A DNA stretch of 64,000 nt from Thiorhodococcus drewsii AZ1. GTDB lineage: Bacteria > Pseudomonadota > Gammaproteobacteria > Chromatiales > Chromatiaceae. The position numbers and the translations under genes are program-made. Below the pieces are notes generated by a model, which did not search any database, was not told where the DNA came from, and worked only from the letters and a program-made list of their open reading frames with translations. Positions 14,911 to 24,913 of the stretch are shown in pieces (within the stretch, counting starts at the first letter, position 1; each line of letters opens with the position of its first letter). The stretch lies in contig NZ_AFWT01000010.1 of assembly GCF_000224065.1 (NCBI RefSeq), positions 1-64,000 on the forward strand, read 5' to 3'.

Positions 14911-16317
14911 TCACTCGGTTCGCGGCACTGGACGATAGAGGGTGGCGTCCGGCTCCAGCTTGCGGATCCAGATGTCGAGTTTCGCCAGGTCGGGCGGAAG
15001 CGCGGCGACGCTGGCCTCGGCTTCTTCCTTGGTCGCATGAAGGCTGTGGATGAGCACGAACCAGGGCCGTCCCTGGTAGCGCTCCTCATCATAGACAGGG
15101 TGGTCGGTCAGCCCGTGTTGGCGGGCAAAGGCCAGCAACGAGTCCAGCGAATAGAACCCCATGAGCTGGACCGTATAGGGTCTGTCGCCGACCGAGATAC
15201 GCTCGGGAAGCGATGATGCCTCGGGCTTAGTCGCCTCTGTCGTTTCGGTCGGCGCCGTCTCAACCTCTCGCGTCGGCGTCGGCGGTTCGGATGTCGTCTC
15301 GGGAGGCGCCGCTTCAACCTCTTGCGCTGGCGTTTGCATCTGCGGTTCGGATGTCGTCTCGGGAGGCTCCGCTTCAACCTCTTGCGTCGGCGTTTGCGCC
15401 TTCGGTTCGGGTTCTGGCTCCGGCGCCGTTGTGGCTGCTGTCACGGCTGGCGCCGATGCTTGCCCAGGGTCGATCGCCGGGGCTGGTTCCGCGAGTGTTT
15501 CTTCGGCTTGAGGCTCTTCGGTCGCATCGGACGGCGTTTCAGCGATTTCCTTTACCGATGAGTCCTGGGTCGATGCCTTTTCCACTGTCGGTTGGTCCGC
15601 TTCGGGCGATGTCTCGGCGGGCTGAGTGGATGCGTGGTCAAGTGGTTCGGCGGCTGGCTCCGTACCCTCGATCTGATCGGGCGCCTGCTCCGCTGATTTG
15701 GCCGACTCGGGAGCGGGTGGCGCCTGAGTGGAGATCTGCTGCGACTCGACATTCGAGTCGATTGAGAGATCGGTGGCGGGTGTTTGGGCTGCGCTCGTCG
15801 CCATCGATTCCTGCTCGTCGGCGAGTCGTTCCAGCGACGCAGTGATGGCCTTGACCGCCGTGGACAACTGGGAGAGCTTCTCTCGCGTGGCCGGAGTCTG
15901 TTCCTGATCCTGTGGCTCGGAGATAGAGGATTTGACCTCCTCCAATGTCTGTCGCAGCTCCTGCACTTCGGTCGAGAAGGTCTGGCGCGCCTGGTCGAAT
16001 TTGGCGTAGGCGAATACCAAGAGGACGCTGACGATGACGACGAAGAGGATGAACGTGATGGTCACGATCAGGTTCTGATGGCGCAGACGCCCGTCCATTT
16101 CCTCGCGATGGTTCTGTAGGGTGCGCTGAAGCCGTGTTGCGGCGTGCCGCCGGTCGTCATCGACATCGGCGATCCGCGAGATCAGCGCGACCTCTATCGA
16201 TTGGAGCTCGGATCTCTGCTGCTCCAATTCCTCGCGAAGCAGGGCGATCTCGTCTGACGTGCCGGAGGTTTCCGGCAGATCTTTGGAATCCATATCTTGA
16301 TCTTGCTGATTGGCCAT
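14911..16317 (-). CDS. SPOR-domain membrane protein with a repetitive acidic linker (DamX-like)
   Basis: A 468-residue inner-membrane protein. A cytoplasmic coiled coil comes first (about 20-85), then one transmembrane helix (VTITFILFVVIVSVLLVFAY), a second coiled coil, a long Pro/Glu/Thr/Ala-rich linker and a C-terminal SPOR domain (PYTVQLMGFYS to KLDIWIRKL). SPOR domains bind denuded peptidoglycan at the septum, so a division-site or envelope role is likely. The linker contains a 60-bp tandem repeat. The ATG at 16317 begins MANQQDQ; another ATG is two codons upstream, and the open frame continues about 60 codons beyond with no sign of being translated. Confidence 0.82.
   Translation of the reverse strand: MANQQDQDMDSKDLPETSGTSDEIALLREELEQQRSELQSIEVALISRIADVDDDRRHAATRLQRTLQNHREEMDGRLRHQNLIVTITFILFVVIVSVLLVFAYAKFDQARQTFSTEVQELRQTLEEVKSSISEPQDQEQTPATREKLSQLSTAVKAITASLERLADEQESMATSAAQTPATDLSIDSNVESQQISTQAPPAPESAKSAEQAPDQIEGTEPAAEPLDHASTQPAETSPEADQPTVEKASTQDSSVKEIAETPSDATEEPQAEETLAEPAPAIDPGQASAPAVTAATTAPEPEPEPKAQTPTQEVEAEPPETTSEPQMQTPAQEVEAAPPETTSEPPTPTREVETAPTETTEATKPEASSLPERISVGDRPYTVQLMGFYSLDSLLAFARQHGLTDHPVYDEERYQGRPWFVLIHSLHATKEEAEASVAALPPDLAKLDIWIRKLEPDATLYRPVPRTE
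15241..15410. repeat. 60-bp in-frame tandem repeat in the SPOR-protein linker
   Basis: Three imperfect 60-bp units; for example GGTTCGGATGTCGTCTC recurs exactly 60 bases apart and CTTCAACCTCTTGCG follows each. They encode EVE(A/T)xPPETTSEP-type units in the linker. The length is a multiple of three, so copy-number change would keep the frame. Confidence 0.85.
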
Positions 16318-16519
16318 GATCATGCGTCCCGATGCTGCTTGCTTATGGGGTGGCCCAAGCGCGCGGTGCGCGGCTGGGGCCTGGATCTCCATCGGCGAGC
16401 CAATCCGTTCGTCACCCGCCGTGCGCACTCCGGTCCTTGATTCCGTGGCAAGGACCGGACACGCTACAAGTATCTTCGTCCGGGCGAACGACGGCAACTG
16501 TGAGCGGGTCCGGCGCCGG

Positions 16520-16948
16520 TCAGCTGATCTCGATCAGCTCCAGCGCGAAGGTGAGGTCGCGGCCAGCCAACGGATGGTTGCCATCAATGGTCACCTCTTC
16601 ATCGTCGAACGCCTTGACAACGAATGAAACCTGACTCCCGTCGGGGGCCTCGGCGCTGAGGATGATGCCGACCTGCAGTTCGATCTCCGGCGGAATGGCG
16701 GAACGCGGAACCTGTTGGGTCATCTCTTCCTGATATTGGCCGTAGGCCTGTTCCGGCGGAATGGTGACGGTCTTGGTCTCGCCGACGCTCATGCCGGTTA
16801 CGGCGGACTCGAAGCCGGGGATGACGCCGCCCGAACCGAGCGTAAATTCGAGCGGCTCGCGGCCGTTGCTGGAGTCGAATACGGTGCCGTCATCCAGTGT
16901 TCCCGTGTAGTGTATTTTGACGGTGTTGCCGTTTTGCGCTTGTGACAT
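16520..16948 (-). CDS. FKBP-type peptidyl-prolyl isomerase (SlyD-like)
   Basis: Cytoplasmic cis-trans prolyl isomerase of 142 residues. It starts [17 protein letters not shown], then GxGxVIPGFE is seen as [10 protein letters not shown], followed by the insert-in-flap region and a return to the FKBP fold with [13 protein letters not shown]. That last motif is a hallmark of the SlyD/FkpB branch. It lacks the long His/Cys-rich metal tail of E. coli SlyD. GAGGAGG at 7 bases fixes the ATG at 16948; upstream codons in frame are not used. Confidence 0.93.
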   Translation of the reverse strand: MSQAQNGNTVKIHYTGTLDDGTVFDSSNGREPLEFTLGSGGVIPGFESAVTGMSVGETKTVTIPPEQAYGQYQEEMTQQVPRSAIPPEIELQVGIILSAEAPDGSQVSFVVKAFDDEEVTIDGNHPLAGRDLTFALELIEIS

Positions 16949-17131
16949 GGGTATGCCTCCTCGTGGTGCGAGTGATACCCGTCGACCGCGACGAATGAGC
17001 GTGCGGATCATGTGCGGATGAACGCTGGCAATTCGAGACGGGAGACGAGCGATAGGGGTTGGCGGGCACTCTAGAACAGGCGCGGCGCGAGTGCAAACCG
17101 CGTACCCGCCGGGTTGGCGGGGACGCGCGGC

Positions 17132-18001
17132 CTATTTGCGTACCCTTTTGAGCGCGGTTTGCGCGCGGTTGCTGGGGACTGCGAAGCCGATTCCGACATT
17201 GCCTCCGGTGGGTCCGATGAGCGCCGTGTTGATGCCGACTACAGCACCGGTCAGGTCGATCAGGGGACCGCCGGAGTTTCCTGGATTGATCGAGGCGTCG
17301 GTTTGGATGAGTTCGCCGAGCTGGTTCCCCGCGATGTCGCTACGGCCGACGGCGCTGACGATACCGAGCGTGACCGTCTGTCCGAGGCCGAACGGGTTGC
17401 CGATCGCAATCACGAAATCCCCGACCTCTAGTCGGTTCGAGTCGCCGAACGGCAGCGGGATTACATCGACCGGAGGAATCTTGAGGATGGCGACATCCGT
17501 GCTCGGATCCGAGGCGAGTTTGCGGGCGCGGAAGCTGCGCCGATCCGTGAGCGTGACGGTGATCGTGTTCGCGTCCTTGAGCAGATGCTCATTGGTCATC
17601 ACATAGCCACGACGGGCGTCGACGATGACTCCGGAGCCTACGCTTTGGCGCCGTTCCGACGGATCCCAGTCGGGCAGCGGCAGGCCCATCTGGTCCAGGA
17701 AACGTTTGAAATCGGGATCCTTCAGAAAGGGAGGCGGTTCCGTCTGGATGCTGGATTCGGCTGAGACGGTCACGACCGCCGGCGTCACCCGCCGCATCAA
17801 GGGGGCCAGACTGGGTAGTCCTTGGCTGTTCTCCTCCATTCCGCACCCAGTGCTCTGAAGCGGGATGCGCGCGGCGGACTTGGGTTCGGGCGCGGTCGCG
17901 CAACCGACCAGCAGCCATCCGGCGGTCACCAGCACGGCTAGGCGGACGACCGGTCGCTTGAACCTATCGTTGATCCTGAATGAGGCGGGACGGATCGGCA
18001 C
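17132..18001 (-). CDS. Trypsin-like serine protease lipoprotein without PDZ domain (DegP/HtrA family)
   Basis: A 289-residue S1C protease. The signal peptide ends in LLVGC, giving a lipidated Cys34. The triad is His139 (TNEHL), Asp169 (STDVAILKI) and Ser243 (GNSGGPL). HtrA proteins normally continue into one or two PDZ domains; this one stops 18 residues after the GIGFAVP strand, and the DNA beyond does not encode one in another frame, so the absence is real. Without PDZ it may lack substrate sensing or trimer regulation typical of DegS/DegP. It lies just downstream of the PBP4 gene (21 bases), possibly co-transcribed. Confidence 0.9.
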   Translation of the reverse strand: MPIRPASFRINDRFKRPVVRLAVLVTAGWLLVGCATAPEPKSAARIPLQSTGCGMEENSQGLPSLAPLMRRVTPAVVTVSAESSIQTEPPPFLKDPDFKRFLDQMGLPLPDWDPSERRQSVGSGVIVDARRGYVMTNEHLLKDANTITVTLTDRRSFRARKLASDPSTDVAILKIPPVDVIPLPFGDSNRLEVGDFVIAIGNPFGLGQTVTLGIVSAVGRSDIAGNQLGELIQTDASINPGNSGGPLIDLTGAVVGINTALIGPTGGNVGIGFAVPSNRAQTALKRVRK

Positions 18002-18021
18002 CAGATGGACTCGCGTTTGAG

Positions 18022-19239
18022 TCAGTGCGCCAGGCTGCTTGCGACCCGGCGTCTCAGGCCGTAGTCGACCGGCTGGTTGATCAGAAGCGCGAAGGGCTCC
18101 CAGGCTCCGTGACGCCGCACGTAGCCCGCATAGCAGCTGACGCCGCGCAGGGTTCCTGTCTTGGCGCGGACGTCTGGATCGCCGTCCTGGGTCGGCATGA
18201 GATCGCGATAGGGGGTGAAGGCATCGAGCACGGCGACCAGTTGGCGGGCGCTGATCCGATTGGCGCGCGAAAGACCCGCGCCGTCATCGATGCGGACGTC
18301 GCGCCAGCCGAAGCGGTGTTTGGCGAACTGTGCCATGGCCCGCTGTGCGCCCGCCATGCTCACCTGGCCCTTGGCCTGTGGGTCGGCCAGACGGAGAAAG
18401 AGCGCGTTGGCGACGAAATTGCTCGAATACTTGAGCATGGGACGGATCATCTCGGCCAGGGTGCGGCTGTTGGTGTGTCGGTAGATGCGTTTGGCCCCGC
18501 TAGGAACTCGGCCGACGCGGATGGATTCGCCCACGCGCACCCCGGCACCCTTCAGCTTGGCGCCGAGCAGTTCGCCGAAATAGCGCAGTGCGATCTCGCG
18601 CTCGCGCAGATTGACCCGCTGCTTGCCCTGTCCGCCCGAGAGCCCGAAGCGGCGCGCGGTCGCGGTGAGCGGGGTCTGGGGTTCGGCGCTGCGGATCTGG
18701 TCGCCTTTGCGCACCAGGTTGAGTGTGTTGAAGTTCGCCGCCAGTGCCGTGACCGGGGCGTCGTAGGGATTGTCGGATGTGGAGCGTCCGGCGATCTCGA
18801 CATCCGGGCTGAAGAAGCTGTCGTCGAGCCCGATGCCAGCGACCGAGCGAATGCCCTTCGCTTGGAGCCCGGCGACCAGACGGTCGAGTTCCTCGGAGAC
18901 CAGATAGGGATCGGCATAGCCCTTCACCCACAGCCAGTCGCTGCCATCGCGATAGACATCGGTGTGGAAGCGGTAATCGCGTCCCCAGGTCTCGAGCGCG
19001 GCATAGGCGGTCAAGAGTTTCATGGTCGAGGCCGGGACGCGCGGCGTGTCGGCCTGATAGGCGATGCGGTCGCGGCCACCGTCCTTCAGCAGCAGACTGG
19101 CCTGCCCCAGCGACTTGACCTGCGCGACCGGGTCGGTCGCGGCCGAGGCGGTGCCGGCGATCGCGGCGCCGAGCAGCAGGATGGCGGCGAAACGGAGGCG
19201 TTTGGTTCGCATGCTCGATCCGGTGACGTCGGTCTTCAT
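18022..19239 (-). CDS. dacB: D-alanyl-D-alanine carboxypeptidase (PBP4/DacB, peptidase S13)
   Basis: Periplasmic penicillin-binding protein of 405 residues that trims or cross-link-cleaves peptidoglycan stem peptides. It has a signal peptide (FAAILLLGAAIAGTASA), the SxxK nucleophile Ser71-Thr-Met-Lys74, SxN as SSN in KYSSNFVANAL and KTG as AKTGTL. It is shorter than E. coli DacB, with a reduced inserted domain. It lies 10 bases after bioD on the same strand, so it may be read from the biotin operon. An internal ATG at 19212 is an alternative start. Confidence 0.92.
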   Translation of the reverse strand: MKTDVTGSSMRTKRLRFAAILLLGAAIAGTASAATDPVAQVKSLGQASLLLKDGGRDRIAYQADTPRVPASTMKLLTAYAALETWGRDYRFHTDVYRDGSDWLWVKGYADPYLVSEELDRLVAGLQAKGIRSVAGIGLDDSFFSPDVEIAGRSTSDNPYDAPVTALAANFNTLNLVRKGDQIRSAEPQTPLTATARRFGLSGGQGKQRVNLREREIALRYFGELLGAKLKGAGVRVGESIRVGRVPSGAKRIYRHTNSRTLAEMIRPMLKYSSNFVANALFLRLADPQAKGQVSMAGAQRAMAQFAKHRFGWRDVRIDDGAGLSRANRISARQLVAVLDAFTPYRDLMPTQDGDPDVRAKTGTLRGVSCYAGYVRRHGAWEPFALLINQPVDYGLRRRVASSLAH

Positions 19240-19249
19240 GATGATCCTG

Positions 19250-20907
<1,658 letters not shown>

Positions 20908-20917
20908 GATCGAATAT

Positions 20918-21697
20918 TTAGTCGCCTTCCGGGTTCTCGACGCATTCGCCGATGAAGGCGCGGATTACTTCGGAGGTTTCCTGCGGATGCGATAGGTGCG
21001 GTGCGTGGGCGGCGTGCTGGATGATGTGGGTCCGCGCGCCTGGCATCAGTAGCTCGACGCGTTCCGCCACGCCCTGGGGCACCAGTGCATCGTGGCTGCC
21101 GAACAGCCAGAGTGCCGGGCAGGGGATGTCCGGCAGCGGGCCCCGCAGATCCTCGTCGCGCAGCAGATCGAGCCCGAGCGAGAGCGCGTCCGGGTTGGGT
21201 TCGGGGCGCTGGGCGAGTTCCTGTTTCAATGTGCGCAGCGTCTCGCGGGCGGCGTCGCTGCCGCGCACCTGAAGGGCGAGGAAGCGCTCCAGCGTGCCCT
21301 TGGGATCCTGGGCCAGCCCGGCATGGAATTGATCGAGCGTCGTCTCCTCCATGGCCGGGGTCCAGTCGGCGGCACGCACGAAGCGTGGTGTTGCGGTCAG
21401 CAGGACCAGTCCCGCGACCCGTTTGGGCACGCGCAGCGCAGCGGCCAAGGCGACCAGTCCGCCCAGCGACCAGCCGAGCCAGACGGCACGTTCCGGTGCC
21501 GCGTTGAGACAGGCGTCGGCCCAGCTCCAGAGGGTGTCGAGCTTGGGCTGAAAGGCACTGTGCCCGTGGCCCGGAAGATCGATTCGGTGCTGCGAGAGTC
21601 CGTTCCAGCAATCCGGGCAGCCGTCCCAGACGGCTGAATTCATGCCCCAGCCATGCAGCATGACCAGATCGAGTTGGGTGTCCGATGGTTCAGTCAA
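20918..21697 (-). CDS. bioH: Pimeloyl-ACP methyl ester carboxylesterase (BioH)
   Basis: Alpha/beta hydrolase that removes the methyl group from pimeloyl-ACP methyl ester, ending pimelate chain growth. LHGWGMN gives the oxyanion hole, the nucleophile is Ser in GWSLGG, the acid Asp is in GSHDALV and the base His is in HAAHAPHLS. The most upstream sensible start is TTG at 21697, overlapping the bioF stop by 8 bases; the first ATG, at LVMLHGWG, would remove the first strand. The frame continues far upstream inside bioF but that part is a shadow. About 259 residues, as usual. Confidence 0.93.
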   Translation of the reverse strand: MTEPSDTQLDLVMLHGWGMNSAVWDGCPDCWNGLSQHRIDLPGHGHSAFQPKLDTLWSWADACLNAAPERAVWLGWSLGGLVALAAALRVPKRVAGLVLLTATPRFVRAADWTPAMEETTLDQFHAGLAQDPKGTLERFLALQVRGSDAARETLRTLKQELAQRPEPNPDALSLGLDLLRDEDLRGPLPDIPCPALWLFGSHDALVPQGVAERVELLMPGARTHIIQHAAHAPHLSHPQETSEVIRAFIGECVENPEGD

Positions 21698-22898
21698 GGT
21701 GATCGTCCTTCGTGGATTGCGTCGATAGGGACAGTCGGTCCAATGCTTCGAGCAGGCGGTCGAGATCCTCGTCGCGGTGTGTCGCGGAGAATGTGATCCG
21801 CAGTCGCGCCGTGCCCTCGGGGACCGTCGGCGGGCGGATGGCACCGACCAGGATACCCGCCTCCTCTAGCGCGCGGCTCCAGGCCAGTGCCTGCGCCTCG
21901 CTTCCGGCCATCAGAGGCTGGATCGGGGTAGGGGAATCCATGATCGGCAGGCCGAGCTGTTCGGCCCCGTGCCGGAAGCGTGCGATCAGTGTTTGCAGCC
22001 GTTCGCGACGCCAGTCCTCGCGCTCGGCGATGGCGAGACTGGCTCGGGTCGCCTCGGCCACCGCCGGTGGCGAGGCGGTGGTGAAGACATAGCTGCGGGC
22101 GCGTTGGATCAGGGTCTCGATCAGCTCCTCTGAGCCGGCGACGAAGGCGCCGAAGGTCCCGAGCGCCTTGCCCAGGGTGCCCATCAGGATGCAGTCGTCG
22201 TCCGGCGTCAGCCCGAAATGGTCGAATGTGCCTCGGCCGCCGCGTCCCAATACGCCTAGCCCGTGGGCATCGTCCACCAGCAGCCAGGCACCCGCGCGGC
22301 GGGCGATCGGGATGAGTTCGGGCAGCGGGGCGAGGTCGCCGTCCATGCTGAAGACGCCGTCGGTGGCGATCAGCCGTGCGCCCGAGTCATTGAGCTGGCG
22401 TTCGAGCCCGGCGGCATCCGCGTGTGGATAGCGGCGCAGATTGGCCCGCGAGAGCTGTGCACCGTCGAGGAGCGAGGCGTGGTTGAGTCGGTCCTGAAGC
22501 ACCTTGTCGCCGCGTCCGGCGAGCGCCGAGATGACGCCTAGGTTGGCCATGTAGCCGGTCGAGAACAGCAGTGCGCGCGGTCGTCCGGTGAAGGCGGCCA
22601 GCGCTTCTTCGAGTGCGTGATGCGCCCGGCTGTGGCCGTTGACCAGATGGGCGGAGCCGCTGCCGACGCCCCAGGTCTCGGCGCCGCGTTGCAGCGCCCG
22701 GATCACCTCGGGGTGATTGGCCAGACCCAGATAGTCGTTGCTGCAAAAGCTCAGCATGGGGCGGCCGTCGAGGACCGCCTTGGGTTGCTGCGGGCCGTCC
22801 TGGACGCGCCGACGCCGGTAGCGCTGGGCTGCGGCCAGCTGGTCGAGCTGCTCGCGCAGTCCGGCGTCGGGTCGGTTTGGGGCGGTTGGCGTTTCCAT
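21690..22898 (-). CDS. bioF: 8-amino-7-oxononanoate synthase (BioF)
   Basis: PLP enzyme that condenses pimeloyl-ACP with alanine. The sequence shows [38 protein letters not shown] and the PLP lysine in [12 protein letters not shown]. 402 residues. ATG at 22898 is used here; a GTG at 22919 overlapping the bioB stop (GTGA) would add seven residues and could be translationally coupled. The frame is open through bioB, but the upstream part has no BioF homology. Confidence 0.95.
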   Translation of the reverse strand: METPTAPNRPDAGLREQLDQLAAAQRYRRRRVQDGPQQPKAVLDGRPMLSFCSNDYLGLANHPEVIRALQRGAETWGVGSGSAHLVNGHSRAHHALEEALAAFTGRPRALLFSTGYMANLGVISALAGRGDKVLQDRLNHASLLDGAQLSRANLRRYPHADAAGLERQLNDSGARLIATDGVFSMDGDLAPLPELIPIARRAGAWLLVDDAHGLGVLGRGGRGTFDHFGLTPDDDCILMGTLGKALGTFGAFVAGSEELIETLIQRARSYVFTTASPPAVAEATRASLAIAEREDWRRERLQTLIARFRHGAEQLGLPIMDSPTPIQPLMAGSEAQALAWSRALEEAGILVGAIRPPTVPEGTARLRITFSATHRDEDLDRLLEALDRLSLSTQSTKDDHLD

Positions 22899-22915
22899 GG
22901 TGGAACTGGGCGTCG

Positions 22916-23953
22916 TCACAGGGTCATGTGGACGTGCGATTCGCCCTCGTGCTTGTGACAGGCGCCCGGTTCGGTACGCTCGGCCTCGACCTCTTCGAAC
23001 TCCAGACCCAGACGGGCAAAGAGTTTGCGGTCGCGGTCGGACTCGGCATTGGGCGTGGTCAGCAGACGCTCGCCGTAGAAGATGGAGTTGGCCCCGGCCA
23101 GGAAGCAGAGTGCCTGCAGCTCGTCGCTCATCTCGCTGCGTCCGGCCGAGAGACGCACGTGCGATTGGGGCATGATGATGCGCGCCGCAGCGACCACGCG
23201 CACGAACTCGAAGGGATCGAGCGCCTCGCGCCCGAACAGTGGCGTGCCTTCGACCTGGACCAGCAGGTTGATGGGGACGGACTCGGGATGGGCCGGCAGG
23301 TTGGCGAGCTGGCGCAGCATGGAGGCGCGGTCGCGGCGCGACTCGCCCATGCCGAGGATGCCGCCGCTGCAGGTCTTGAGACCCACGTCGCGGATGTGCT
23401 CCAGTGTGTCGAGCCGGTCCTGGTAGGTCCGGGTGGTGATGACCTGGCCGTAGTACTCGGGCGAGGTGTCCAGGTTGTGGTTGTAGTAGTCGAGTCCGGC
23501 GTCCTTGAGGCGGCGTGCCTGGGGTGCGGTCAGCATGCCGAGGGTCACGCAGGTCTCCATGCCCAATGCATGGATGCCTTCGACCATGGAGACGACCTGG
23601 TCCAGATTCTTGTCGCTCGGATTGCGCCAGGCCGCACCCATACAGAAGCGGGTCGCGCCGTGCTCGCGCGCGGTGCGGGCGGCCGCCAGGACCTCTTCGA
23701 CCGGCATCAGACGCTCGCGCTCGACCTCGGTCCCATGCTTGGCGCTCTGGCTGCAATAGCCGCAATCCTCGGGACAGGCGCCGGTCTTGATGCTGAGCAG
23801 CGAGCTGACCTGGATGCGGTTCGGATCGAAACCGGCGCGGTGGACGCCCTGGGCGCGGAACAGCAGATCGTTGAAGGGCAGGTCGAGGATGGCTTGGATG
23901 TCCTCGATCGACCAGTCGTGACGGACGATGGGAGTGAATTCGGAAGAAGACAT
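22916..23953 (-). CDS. bioB: Biotin synthase (BioB)
   Basis: Radical-SAM enzyme that inserts sulfur into dethiobiotin. The [4Fe-4S] cysteines are Cys60, Cys64 and Cys67 (CPEDCGYC). The [2Fe-2S] site residues are in [19 protein letters not shown] and [13 protein letters not shown], with the Arg in [11 protein letters not shown]. 345 residues. ATG at 23953 begins MSSSEFTP; upstream codons lack homology. First gene of the bioBFHCD operon. The C-terminal His-rich end ([12 protein letters not shown]) is an extra. A BirA-type operator lies 84-117 bases upstream. Confidence 0.97.
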   Translation of the reverse strand: MSSSEFTPIVRHDWSIEDIQAILDLPFNDLLFRAQGVHRAGFDPNRIQVSSLLSIKTGACPEDCGYCSQSAKHGTEVERERLMPVEEVLAAARTAREHGATRFCMGAAWRNPSDKNLDQVVSMVEGIHALGMETCVTLGMLTAPQARRLKDAGLDYYNHNLDTSPEYYGQVITTRTYQDRLDTLEHIRDVGLKTCSGGILGMGESRRDRASMLRQLANLPAHPESVPINLLVQVEGTPLFGREALDPFEFVRVVAAARIIMPQSHVRLSAGRSEMSDELQALCFLAGANSIFYGERLLTTPNAESDRDRKLFARLGLEFEEVEAERTEPGACHKHEGESHVHMTL

Positions 23954-24036
23954 GGCGATGATCGTGTCGAAATGAGGGCGACCCGAGTGCGGATCGCGAC
24001 TGGAAAAACGGCAGTATCCTAAGATGTGCGGGCGAC

Positions 24037-24070
24037 TTGTCAACCAAACCTTTGCGCTTGAGGTTTACAA
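24037..24070. promoter_or_regulatory. BirA operator between bioB and comF
   Basis: TTGTCAACC (24037-24045), 16 bases, GGTTTACAA (24062-24070). It matches the known BirA operator (TTGTAAACC-spacer-GGTTTACAA) in 17 of 18 half-site positions, with the spacer length of the E. coli site. It would let biotin-loaded BirA repress bioBFHCD; it also lies 34 bases before comF, so that gene could be affected too. birA and bioA are not in the window. Confidence 0.9.
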
Positions 24071-24103
24071 GTCTATCTCGCCGATTGGTCTTCGAGGGTT
24101 GGG

Positions 24104-24814
24104 ATGATGCGCGTCAGATTGTCCAATCAGCCGATTTCATGGTTCTTTCCGCCGACATGCGTGCTCTGCGGCGCGCCGGGTGACGCGGGACGCGATCTCT
24201 GTGCCGGATGCGATGCGGATCTGCCGCGCAATCGGATCTGCTGCGCCCGTTGCGCCCTTCCATTTGAGTCTCCGGTTCCGTCTGGAACGCTCTGCGGGCG
24301 TTGTCAGAAGCGCGAACCGCCCTTCGATCGCTGCATGACGGCCTTTCGCTATGAGGCCGAGATCCCGAGCCTCGTCGGTGGGGCCAAGTTCGAGGGGCGC
24401 CTCAATCTGGTCCGGTTGCTCGGTCAGTGTCTGGCCGTCGAGGTGAACGCGAGGGGGCTTTCGATGCCGCACGCACTGGTGCCGGTCCCCCTGCATCCGC
24501 GTCGATTGCGCGAGCGCGGCTACAATCAGGCGCTTGAAATCGCACGGGTGTTGGGACGCGAGCTGGCGCTTGAGGTCGATCCTGATTGCTGCACCCGGAT
24601 CGCTGCGACCCCGCCCCAGGCTAGGCTCGACGCGCGCGCCCGACGGCGCAACCTGCGCCGCGCCTTCAGCGCCCGAGAGCCGTTTGGTTGGTCTCATGTG
24701 GCGATCGTCGACGACGTGGTGACCACCGCCAGCACGATCGTCGAGCTGAGTCGCGTACTGCGTCGGGCCGGAGCCGAGCGAATCGATGTCTGGGCCGTCG
24801 CCCGGACGCCTTGA
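24104..24814 (+). CDS. comF: ComF-family phosphoribosyltransferase-like protein
   Basis: Cytoplasmic protein of 236 residues. An N-terminal zinc-binding part has CVLCG, CAGC, CARC and CGRC pairs; a C-terminal phosphoribosyltransferase domain has [18 protein letters not shown] and the PRPP loop [13 protein letters not shown]. Members (ComFC, GntX) are linked to natural transformation or gluconate metabolism, but the exact reaction is unknown. Its place divergent from bio genes is common in Gammaproteobacteria. The ATG at 24104 or the next codon serves as start. Confidence 0.92.
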   Translation: MMRVRLSNQPISWFFPPTCVLCGAPGDAGRDLCAGCDADLPRNRICCARCALPFESPVPSGTLCGRCQKREPPFDRCMTAFRYEAEIPSLVGGAKFEGRLNLVRLLGQCLAVEVNARGLSMPHALVPVPLHPRRLRERGYNQALEIARVLGRELALEVDPDCCTRIAATPPQARLDARARRRNLRRAFSAREPFGWSHVAIVDDVVTTASTIVELSRVLRRAGAERIDVWAVARTP

Positions 24815-24855
24815 TGTCGGGGTGAGCCGCCGGTCTTCGGCGACCGGCTTTTACA

Positions 24856-24904
24856 ATAGCTGGCGGCTGGCGGCTGGCGGCTGGCGGCTGGCGGCTGGCG
24901 GCTG
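24856..24904. repeat. Heptamer tandem array 1
   Basis: One ATAGCTG followed by six perfect copies of GCGGCTG, between the ends of comF and the 24914-26167 gene. Array 2 at 55630-55667, read on the minus strand, contains three ATAGCTG plus GCCGCTG and AATGCTG, so both fit the pattern NNNGCTG. Confidence 0.95.
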
Positions 24905-24913
24905 ACACGTCCA

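Noticed and set aside
22899-24047. Upstream extension of the bioF reading frame through the whole of bioB
   Set aside because: The frame is open because of high GC; the translated part is Arg/Pro/His-rich with no homology and lies inside bioB, which has complete family motifs.
24856-24904. Heptamer arrays as CRISPR
   Set aside because: Units are 7 bp with no spacers and no cas genes nearby.
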